Positions 1-6,070 of a DNA stretch of 15,288 bases are shown piece by piece. The notes below the pieces were generated by a model, which saw only the letters and a list, made by a program, of their open reading frames with translations, was not told where the DNA came from and made no database searches. How positions within the stretch are numbered: the stretch's first letter is position 1; every line of letters begins with the position of its first letter. The stretch comes from Ruminococcus sp. (GTDB lineage Bacteria > Bacillota > Clostridia > Oscillospirales > Ruminococcaceae). The stretch lies in assembly GCA_017961625.1 (NCBI GenBank), contig JAGCWY010000083.1, positions 1-15,288 on the forward strand, given 5' to 3'. A program made the position numbers and the translations under genes.

Positions 1-1
1 A

Positions 2-505
2 GGCTCTGACAAGACTGTAGCTATTGATTATACTATTCCTTCAAATGCAGGCGCTAACATCAAGGCTATGGTTTGGTGGCCTCACGACGACGATGTTACT
101 ATCGAAAAGATAGTTCTCCACAAGAGTGGTTCAGGCAGCAGTAACAATACAACAACTACCACAACAACTACTACAACAACCACAACTACTACAACCACAC
201 CAACTACCACTACTACAACTACTACAACTACTACAACTACTTCCACACAGCCTAAGGCTTCAATGCTGGGTGACTCTAACTGCGACGGAACTGTTGACCT
301 CGCAGACGCAGTTCTCATCATGCAGGCTCTTGCAAACCCTGACAAGTACGGTGTGAATGGTACTTCAAACCTCCACATCACAGAGCAGGGCTGGATTAAC
401 GCTGACGTTCACCAGAAGGGCAACGGCGTTTCCACTAACGACGCTCTCGCTATCCAGATGAAGCTTCTCGGCAATATCAGCGGATTCCCGATTGACGTTA
501 TTTGA
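2..505 (+). CDS. C-terminal part of a secreted dockerin-bearing (cellulosomal) protein, 5' end outside window
   Basis: The frame is open from base 2 and gives 167 residues before TGA at 503-505, so the protein begins upstream of the window. Residues 1-44 look like the last strands of a beta-sandwich carbohydrate-binding module (IDYTIPSNAG, then MVWWPHDDD and VTIEKIVLHKSG). Residues 50-80 are almost pure threonine with one proline, a typical flexible linker. From residue 90 there is a dockerin: first calcium loop GDSNCDGTVDLADAVLIMQ, then a second half INADVHQKGNGVSTNDALAI that lacks the canonical DxNxDG spacing but resembles the atypical second repeat I know from R. flavefaciens-type dockerins. 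Dockerins bind cohesins on a scaffoldin, so the protein is expected in an extracellular cellulosome. The catalytic module, if any, is upstream and cannot be named. The dockerin call is firm; the binding-module call is tentative. Confidence 0.9.
   Translation, partial: GSDKTVAIDYTIPSNAGANIKAMVWWPHDDDVTIEKIVLHKSGSGSSNNTTTTTTTTTTTTTTTTTPTTTTTTTTTTTTTSTQPKASMLGDSNCDGTVDLADAVLIMQALANPDKYGVNGTSNLHITEQGWINADVHQKGNGVSTNDALAIQMKLLGNISGFPIDVI
149..241 (+). repeat. Low-complexity ACN tract encoding a poly-threonine linker
   Basis: Thirty-one codons, all threonine except one proline (CCA at about 200), using a mix of ACA, ACT and ACC. The tract links the binding-like module to the dockerin. On the opposite strand it gives an apparent poly-valine reading frame that is only a shadow. 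The mixed codons make it imperfect as a simple repeat. Confidence 0.9.
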
Positions 506-513
506 TGACATTC

Positions 514-545
514 AAAAGCAGCTCCCTGAGGAGCTGCTTTTTTTG
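514..545 (+). terminator. Rho-independent terminator of the dockerin gene
   Basis: A perfect 9-bp stem (517-525 AGCAGCTCC with 530-538 GGAGCTGCT), loop CTGA, with A-run before and a seven-T run from 538. It starts 8 bases after the stop codon. Confidence 0.95.
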
Positions 546-620
546 TTCCTTTTTTCATAAACTTGTATGATTTCAACAATTTTACACGCTTTTTTTATTC
601 TGCTTTTTCGAATTAAACTC

Positions 621-649
621 TTGCAAAACCGTCCCAACTGTGATATAAT
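621..649 (+). promoter_or_regulatory. Sigma-A promoter of secG-rnr operon, extended -10
   Basis: TTGCAA at 621-626, 17-base spacer, TATAAT at 644-649, preceded by TG at 641-642 to give an extended -10 (TGaTATAAT). Predicted start of transcription is near 656, leaving a leader of about 62 bases before secG. Confidence 0.85.
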
Positions 650-717
650 ATTAAAGCTAATTGAAATATTTCGGCTTATGCCGTAAATCATACTTAATTA
701 TTCGGAGGTAATCTTTT

Positions 718-975
718 ATGTCAACTTTAGAGATCATCGGCGGTGTAGCAATACTCGTCATCAGCCTTATCGTTATTATCCTTTGCCTTTCACAGGAGCA
801 GAAGTCACAGGACAGCATGACTGCAGCACTTACAGGCGCAAGCGCAGATTCTTTTTACGGTAAGAACGAGGGCAGGACTAAAGAGGCCATACTTGCAAAG
901 ATCACAAGAACTCTTTCAATACTCCTTTTTGTGGCTGTTCTTGCAGTAAACATCATACCGATCTTCAAGAAGTAA
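718..975 (+). CDS. secG: SecG, preprotein translocase subunit
   Basis: The 85-residue product has the SecG layout: a first membrane helix at about residues 5-25 (IGGVAILVISLIVIILCLSQ), a polar cytoplasmic loop containing the conserved stretch around SMTAALTGASADSFYGKNEGRTKEAILAKIT, and a second helix at about 65-82. SecG joins SecY and SecE in the membrane and helps SecA-driven export. Length is normal for the family (about 75-110). The ATG is preceded by GGAGGT at 704-709 with good spacing. It is the first gene of an operon with rnr, 64 bases downstream, an order commonly seen in Firmicutes. It has its own strong promoter at 621-649. Confidence 0.95.
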   Translation: MSTLEIIGGVAILVISLIVIILCLSQEQKSQDSMTAALTGASADSFYGKNEGRTKEAILAKITRTLSILLFVAVLAVNIIPIFKK

Positions 976-982
976 AAAAACT

Positions 983-1012
983 GCCCTGTGACCGCGGTCA
1001 TGGGGCTTTACT
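983..1012 (+). terminator. Hairpin between secG and rnr, possible partial terminator or attenuator
   Basis: Bases 983-1006 form an almost unbroken self-complementary hairpin (GCCCTGTGAC, loop CGCG, GTCATGGGGC, with two G-T pairs), followed by TTTACTTTTATT. The interrupted T-run suggests a leaky terminator that could lower rnr relative to secG. No second promoter is evident between the hairpin and rnr, so some readthrough is expected. Confidence 0.55.
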
Positions 1013-1039
1013 TTTATTGCCGAAACTAAGGAGAATGAA

Positions 1040-3217
1040 ATGGCAGAAAAACCAAAAAAGAAACAATCGGAGAAAAAACGCAGCTCGGCGGCTACAGTTG
1101 AAAGCTACAGAAACAAGATAGTCACCTTCCTAAAAGCCTATGGAAAAAAGTCTATGCCCTTAAGCGAGCTTGAATCGAAGTGCAGAACAAAAAAAGCAGG
1201 CAGGGAGAACTTCGCTGCAGCCTTTTCCGAGCTCCGTACAGAAGGCGTTGTAATGATGAAAAAGGGCATGAAAGCCGCTCTCTGCTCACGCATAAATGTG
1301 TATCCGGGCACAGTTACAAGGCTCAGCCGCACCTTCGGCTTCGCAGTCACTGACGACGGCACAGAGTACTTCATACCCGGAAAATGTATGCTTGGTGCAA
1401 TGCCCAACGACAGGGTACTCATATCCCCTATTGCCTCACGTTCTGGAGAGCCGGAGGGAGAGATACTTGATATACTTGAATTCGGTAGCTCTCAGCTCAC
1501 CGGAAAGATAGAGTATGAAGATGGCAGACCCTACCTCGTTCCCGATACCGCTTCACGGAATCATATAATAATAGTCCGGGATGAAAGTATACCCTTTGAA
1601 AACGGCGACAAGGTCCTTGCAGAGATAGTCTACCGCGGCAGGCGCCATGCTGAGCACAAGGTAAAGATATCTCTGGTTTTCGGCAGCTCGGAGTATGCAG
1701 CTTCCTCAGCTGCTTCAATACTCGTAGTACACGGCGCTCCCACAGCCTTCCCGGAAGAGGTGCTGAAAGAAGCACGGAAGATATCTGAGGGAGGAGTACA
1801 GGAGTACTCAGTCAACAACCGCGAGGATCTACGCGATATGACAATATTCACCATTGACAGCGCAGAGTCCAAGGATCTCGACGACGCTGTATCACTGCAA
1901 AAAACGCGTAAGGGCTACTGCCTCGGCGTGCATATCGCCGACGTTTCCCACTATGTCAAAGGCAACAGCGCCTTAGACAAGGAGGCTCTTCTCCGCGGTA
2001 CTAGCATATACTACGCGGATAAGGTGATACCCATGCTCCCTCAGGAGTTGTCAAACGGTATCTGCTCCCTCAATCCCAATGAGGACAGGCTCACACTCTC
2101 TGCTTTCATGGAGCTTGACAAGGAGGGCGCTATGCTCTCCTACCGCTTCTGCAAAAGCGTGATACGCTCCCGTGTAAAGGGCGTATATTCTGAAATAAAC
2201 CATATCCTCGACGGCAGTGAAAACGACGATATTGCTCAGAAGTACAAGGAAGTACGCAGCAGTATAATGCTTATGAACGAGCTTGCGGACAAACTCATAG
2301 CAAGGAAGAAGCTCCGTAGCGCTCCGGAGATAGAGACTACGGAGAGTAAGCTGCTCATAGGCGAAGACGGTATATGCTACGACGTCATGCCCCGTGAGCG
2401 CGGAAAGTCCGAGCGTATAATAGAGGAGTTCATGCTCACCGCAAACGAAGCCGCCGCAAAGCTCGCCAAAGAGAAGAAAGTGCCCTTCGTTTACCGTATA
2501 CACGAAGCTCCACCGGAAGCCAAAACTGAGGCGCTCCATGAGATACTGCCGAAGTACGGCTTCGAGTGCCCTCATTTTAGCGAATTCAAGCCGATACACG
2601 CGGCCAAGATACTGGAAAGCGCAAGGGGCACGGACAAGTTCGAGGCTGTTAATATGCTGGTACTGCGCTCAATGGCAAAGGCAAAATACTCCCCCGAGCC
2701 TCTCGGACATTTCGGGCTCGTCCTTGAGGATTACGCCCACTTCACCTCGCCTATACGTCGTTATCCAGACCTTGCTATACACCGGATAATAACGGATATA
2801 CTTGCAGGCTACAACAGCGACTGGCTCAGCAAGCGCTATGCTGGCTTTGCCGTGAATGCCGCCGACCGCTCCTCAGCTGCGGAGATACGCGCTGTAACTA
2901 TCGAGCGCGAGTGCGAAGACTGCTACAAAGCGGAGTATATGAAGGCTCATATCGGTGAGAGCTTCACCGCCAAGATATCAGGAGTGACCGAGTTCGGATT
3001 CTATGCCGAGCTACCGAATACAGTGGAGGGACTTGTACATATCAGGAGCCTTCCAGAGGGCGAGTACGACTACACCGAGCCCGTATCCCTTACCGAGAGA
3101 TTTACAGGAATATCCTATACTCTCGGACAGACCGTTCAAGTGGTCTGCGCCGCCGTAAATGTAAGCGACGGCACCATTGATTTTGTTATTGACGATGACG
3201 AACAGGAGGATATATAA
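1040..3217 (+). CDS. rnr: Ribonuclease R, 3'-5' exoribonuclease
   Basis: This 725-residue protein shows the full RNase II/R architecture: Lys-rich N-terminus and winged-helix-like segment (about 20-80), cold-shock/OB domains (about 85-250), the RNB catalytic domain (about 255-590) and a C-terminal S1 domain (about 637-718, SFTAKISGVTEFGFYAEL). Catalytic metal-binding aspartates are visible in TIDSAESKDLDDAVSL: D273, D279, D281 and D282. YAHFTSPIRRYPDLAIHR (565-582) holds the conserved arginine of the active site. The enzyme degrades structured RNA, including rRNA fragments, and works with tmRNA-SmpB in quality control. It is shorter than E. coli RNase R (813) mainly because it lacks the long basic C-terminal tail. 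ATG is preceded by AAGGAG at 1028-1033. Second gene of the secG operon; isoleucine is mostly AUA, unlike the cellulase gene. Confidence 0.97.
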   Translation: MAEKPKKKQSEKKRSSAATVESYRNKIVTFLKAYGKKSMPLSELESKCRTKKAGRENFAAAFSELRTEGVVMMKKGMKAALCSRINVYPGTVTRLSRTFGFAVTDDGTEYFIPGKCMLGAMPNDRVLISPIASRSGEPEGEILDILEFGSSQLTGKIEYEDGRPYLVPDTASRNHIIIVRDESIPFENGDKVLAEIVYRGRRHAEHKVKISLVFGSSEYAASSAASILVVHGAPTAFPEEVLKEARKISEGGVQEYSVNNREDLRDMTIFTIDSAESKDLDDAVSLQKTRKGYCLGVHIADVSHYVKGNSALDKEALLRGTSIYYADKVIPMLPQELSNGICSLNPNEDRLTLSAFMELDKEGAMLSYRFCKSVIRSRVKGVYSEINHILDGSENDDIAQKYKEVRSSIMLMNELADKLIARKKLRSAPEIETTESKLLIGEDGICYDVMPRERGKSERIIEEFMLTANEAAAKLAKEKKVPFVYRIHEAPPEAKTEALHEILPKYGFECPHFSEFKPIHAAKILESARGTDKFEAVNMLVLRSMAKAKYSPEPLGHFGLVLEDYAHFTSPIRRYPDLAIHRIITDILAGYNSDWLSKRYAGFAVNAADRSSAAEIRAVTIERECEDCYKAEYMKAHIGESFTAKISGVTEFGFYAELPNTVEGLVHIRSLPEGEYDYTEPVSLTERFTGISYTLGQTVQVVCAAVNVSDGTIDFVIDDDEQEDI

Positions 3218-3984
3218 TGAAAAGAATAGCAATAACGCTTATCGCGCTGGCTCTTGCATCAGCGTCGGTATCCTGCATGGGAGAAAAGACAGGAAAAGCT
3301 CCCTCAAAGCCGGACAGCGAAAAAACTACCTCTGTGACCGAGTCTGACACAGAGGACGCAACTACTGCTCCCGTTACTACTACGGCTGCAAGATCTACCA
3401 CTACACCGCCTGTGGTAACAACTCAGCCGGACCCACTCGGCGGTGGAGCCTTTGAGTACAACTCTGACGGAGCTGTAGTATTCAAGGAGGACAGCAGCAA
3501 CTCAGAGGAACGTGTTCTCATACAGGCTGCACAGGCCCTCTTTGATTCAGCCTGCCGCACAGAATGGAACTTTATAGTCGGCTGTCCCTTCAAGACTGAC
3601 GACAGCTTCATTGAAACAGGAGATTTCAACTGGCGCTACTATCACATATCCGACAGCAGTATAAAGACCTTTGCAGACGTTGAAAAGGCTTATTATAAGG
3701 TATTCAGCGACCGCTATCCCAACAAGGAGCTCTCAGAGATATTCGTCGAGAGCGACGGCGGAGTATATGCCTACTGCGGCTCAAAGGGCACGGATATCTA
3801 CTATACTGGCTCAAAGGTAACAGGAATAAAGTCCAGAAGCGATGACGAGATCGTTTTCACAGTGGAGAATTACTACGACGGAAGCGATTACGGCGAGGGT
3901 GCTCACACAGAGACCGATGAATTCTCAGCAGTCATCGGAAGCGACAGCGTATGGAAGGCCGGAAAATTCCAGATGCCCTACTGA
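3217..3984 (+). CDS. Putative secreted lipoprotein with Thr-rich linker and C-terminal IseA-like domain
   Basis: The 255-residue product starts with KR, a hydrophobic stretch (IAITLIALALASASVS) and C20, so it is probably a lipoprotein exported by Sec. The lipobox ASVSC has serine rather than Leu/Val at -3, which is not canonical. Residues about 30-75 are rich in Thr, Ser, Pro and acidic residues and act as a wall-spanning spacer. The globular part (about 95-255) contains QAAQALFDSACRTEW, FNWRYYHI and KTFADVEKAYYKVFSDRYPN; this pattern reminds me of the IseA family of DL-endopeptidase inhibitors, but that is a tentative match from memory. The ATG overlaps the rnr stop (TAATG at 3215-3219) with AGGAGG at 3204-3209, so it is translationally coupled to rnr. 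It ends at the shared terminator. Function unproven. Confidence 0.8.
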   Translation: MKRIAITLIALALASASVSCMGEKTGKAPSKPDSEKTTSVTESDTEDATTAPVTTTAARSTTTPPVVTTQPDPLGGGAFEYNSDGAVVFKEDSSNSEERVLIQAAQALFDSACRTEWNFIVGCPFKTDDSFIETGDFNWRYYHISDSSIKTFADVEKAYYKVFSDRYPNKELSEIFVESDGGVYAYCGSKGTDIYYTGSKVTGIKSRSDDEIVFTVENYYDGSDYGEGAHTETDEFSAVIGSDSVWKAGKFQMPY

Positions 3985-3991
3985 TAAAAAC

Positions 3992-4030
3992 AAGCCCGAA
4001 AGTGGTTCGGTTGAACCTCTTTCGGGCTTT
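3992..4030. terminator. Bidirectional terminator between the rnr operon and the phosphate transporter gene
   Basis: Stem 3992-4002 (AAGCCCGAAAG) pairs with 4019-4029 (CTTTCGGGCTT), then after one T-T mismatch GGTTC pairs with GAACC around loop GGTT. A T-run follows on the plus side (4028-4030, then ATTATT) and an A-run (3986-3990) gives a T-run for transcripts arriving from the right. It starts 7 bases after the lipoprotein stop and lies 23 bases beyond the transporter stop, so it probably serves both. Confidence 0.9.
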
Positions 4031-4052
4031 ATTATTAAAGTTAAGAAGCTTT

Positions 4053-5861
4053 TTATATATTAACTTCCTGACCGCCCAGCCTGCGGAAATAATCCTCGGC
4101 GTAATCGCGGTATTCGTTTCTGAAAGCCTCGTCGTTCTCCTTGACATCGTGAAGATAAGCATGAAGATTGGTCTTTTCGTCCGTCTCGATAAGGCAGCCA
4201 GCGATATTGGAGCAGTGATCGGACACACGTTCAAGGTTAGTAAGAACGTCCTGGAAGATATATCCCAGCTCGACTGTACATTCGTCGTTCTGCAGTCTAC
4301 GGATATGTCTGTTTTTGAGCTCAGTGCTGAGATTGTCCACTACCTCCTCAAGCGGCTCTACTTTATGGGCTATCTTCAAATCGTTGTTCACATAAGCGTC
4401 AAACGACTTGTTGACATTCTCGCAGATAGCGTCAGTTATTACTATTATCTCGTTTATACACTCCTCAGAGAAGCTTATGCCCTTTTCGTGCATTTCCTGA
4501 ACCGATTCCACAAGATTTACCGCATGGTCGGAAATGCGCTCGAAATTTCCGACGCAGTGCATCATCTTTGATACACTTCGGCTGTCGGCTCCTGTAATAC
4601 TTGCCTTTGATAATTTCACAAGATAGCTGTTAATCTTGTCCTCATATCCGTCGATGATGTCCTCATTTTCGATTATTAGGTCACAGGCTTCCTCGTCGTA
4701 TCCTTTCAGAAGTTTCATTGCCTTGATTATGGTCTCCCTTGTAAGTTCAGCCATCTGATTTGTAGCCGAGATACAGGTATGAACAGCTACGGCAGGGGTT
4801 TTAAGTAGAATCTCGTCCAAACCTGTGAGAGTTCTTCTAGGATCCTTGACTTCTTCCTTACCATCCCTTACGACTATCTTTGAGAGTGCAACAAGCTGCT
4901 TTGTGAATGGCATGAACATAACTGTGGTAGCGATGTTGAATATAGTATGCATAACCGCGATGCCCACGTATCCTACAGTCTTACTCATAATACTGAGATC
5001 AGCAACGTTCTGGAGTATCATTATTATCGGCAGTAGCACGAGAGTTCCAATTATCTTTATGATGATATGTGTCCATGCAACTCTCTTTGCATCCTTGCTT
5101 ACGCCCATAGTAGAAAGCAGAGCCGTAACGCAGGTACCAATATTACAACCCATTATTATGGGGAGAGACATACCCCATGTAAGTCCGCCTGTCTTTGAGA
5201 AAGCCTGTAATATACCTATAGAGCCTGCCGAGCTCTGTATGATACCGGTGAATACAGTTCCGACCACAACACCGAGCACTGGATTATGGAAGGCTGTGAG
5301 TATCCTCTGGAAATCCGGAGAATTTGCAAGAGGATCAACTGAATCCGACATTAGAGCCATACCTGTCATTAGTACTGCAAAGCCCACGAGTATACGTCCT
5401 ACGTCCTTTTTCTTGTTCTTTTTTGCAAACATTATAAGGATAACTCCTGCCAGTGCTATAAGCGGTGAGAAGGATACAGGCTTCAGCAACCTAAGTATAA
5501 AGCTAACTATACCGCCCTCTCCCGAGTCCTTGATACCGTCAAGGCAGAGTATCCATGCAGTAAAGGTAGTACCGATATTTGAGCCAAAGCATACACCAAC
5601 AGTTTGTTCAAGAGACATTATGCCTGAGTTTACAAAGCCTACCAGCATTACCGTCATAGCCGATGAGGACTGTATGGCGATAGTTACTCCCATACCTAGG
5701 AGTATAGCCTTAAGCTTGTTTGAAGTCATTTTTTTCAGTGCGACCTCGAGTTTGCCGCCTGTAAGCTTTTCAAGCCCTGTTGACATTACATTCATTCCGT
5801 AGAGGAAAAAGGCAAGTCCGCCGAGCAGGGTGAAAATGTTAAAAATAGAGAATTCTTCCAT
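4053..5861 (-). CDS. Na+/phosphate symporter with C-terminal PhoU domain (NptA/YjbB type)
   Basis: The 602-residue protein carries two inverted Na_Pi_cotrans repeats. Repeat one has QSSSA (64-68) and FGSNIGTTFTAW (92-103); repeat two has QSSAGSIG (209-216) and GCNIGTCVTALL (238-249). These QSS and NIGT motifs mark the family. About eight membrane segments cover residues 7-325. From about 350 to 570 it is a PhoU-like helical domain with two metal-binding signatures, NFERISDHAVN (439-449) and NLERVSDHCSN (542-552), showing E441/D445 and E544/D548. The transporter should move phosphate with sodium, with the PhoU part sensing or gating. Length is usual for bacterial PhoU fusions. ATG is preceded by AGGAG nine bases away. 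It is a single-gene unit with its own promoter, and a dyad and Pho-box-like repeats lie upstream. Direction of phosphate movement cannot be told from sequence. Confidence 0.95.
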   Translation of the reverse strand: MEEFSIFNIFTLLGGLAFFLYGMNVMSTGLEKLTGGKLEVALKKMTSNKLKAILLGMGVTIAIQSSSAMTVMLVGFVNSGIMSLEQTVGVCFGSNIGTTFTAWILCLDGIKDSGEGGIVSFILRLLKPVSFSPLIALAGVILIMFAKKNKKKDVGRILVGFAVLMTGMALMSDSVDPLANSPDFQRILTAFHNPVLGVVVGTVFTGIIQSSAGSIGILQAFSKTGGLTWGMSLPIIMGCNIGTCVTALLSTMGVSKDAKRVAWTHIIIKIIGTLVLLPIIMILQNVADLSIMSKTVGYVGIAVMHTIFNIATTVMFMPFTKQLVALSKIVVRDGKEEVKDPRRTLTGLDEILLKTPAVAVHTCISATNQMAELTRETIIKAMKLLKGYDEEACDLIIENEDIIDGYEDKINSYLVKLSKASITGADSRSVSKMMHCVGNFERISDHAVNLVESVQEMHEKGISFSEECINEIIVITDAICENVNKSFDAYVNNDLKIAHKVEPLEEVVDNLSTELKNRHIRRLQNDECTVELGYIFQDVLTNLERVSDHCSNIAGCLIETDEKTNLHAYLHDVKENDEAFRNEYRDYAEDYFRRLGGQEVNI

Positions 5862-5918
5862 ACTTTTCTCCTGTCTGTCTTTCTTCTTTCTTATACTTTT
5901 ATTTTCCCTTCTGATTAT

Positions 5919-5946
5919 ATTATAGCATTTTGTGTCATTGAGTCAA
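5919..5946 (-). promoter_or_regulatory. Sigma-A promoter of the Na+/phosphate symporter gene, extended -10
   Basis: On the minus strand TTGACT (5946-5941), 16-base spacer, TATAAT (5924-5919) with TGC directly before it (extended -10). Leader of about 50 bases, strikingly purine-rich, to the ATG at 5861. Confidence 0.85.
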
Positions 5947-5949
5947 TGA
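5935..5949. promoter_or_regulatory. 15-bp perfect dyad over the -35 box, candidate operator
   Basis: TCATTGA-G-TCAATGA is a perfect inverted repeat with 7-base arms around one G. It covers the -35 hexamer of the transporter promoter, the position expected for a repressor site. The regulator is unknown. Confidence 0.45.
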
Positions 5950-5961
5950 TTTCCTCAATAG

Positions 5962-5978
5962 TTTAACGTGGATTTAAC
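5962..5978 (+). promoter_or_regulatory. Two TTTAAC direct repeats 11 bp apart, Pho-box-like
   Basis: TTTAAC occurs at 5962-5967 and 5973-5978. PhoP boxes of B. subtilis are TTAACA-like hexamers repeated every 11 bp, so spacing and core match. Only two repeats are visible, and they lie 16-32 bases upstream of the -35 box on the opposite strand. The phosphate transporter context supports the idea, but it is an inference. Confidence 0.35.
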
Positions 5979-6007
5979 ATAACACTATATCCATTCGTCA
6001 TATCGCA

Positions 6008-6050
6008 TAAAAGATGCCACAGTATCCCTCAGAAAGAGATACTGTGGCAT
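6008..6050 (-). terminator. Terminator of the Wzz-like gene
   Basis: A perfect 13-bp stem (6014-6026 ATGCCACAGTATC with 6038-6050 GATACTGTGGCAT) around an 11-base loop. Read on the minus strand it starts 20 bases beyond the stop codon and is followed by CTTTTAT, a short T-run. Confidence 0.8.
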
Positions 6051-6070
6051 AATAAAGCTATAATTTAGCC

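Noticed and set aside
82..381. Minus-strand frame with a long poly-valine stretch
   Set aside because: It is the reverse reading of the poly-Thr linker and dockerin, which have clear family signatures on the plus strand.
4825..5802. Long plus-strand frame of 325 codons opposite the phosphate symporter
   Set aside because: No ribosome binding site or family match; the minus strand encodes a complete, motif-rich transporter.
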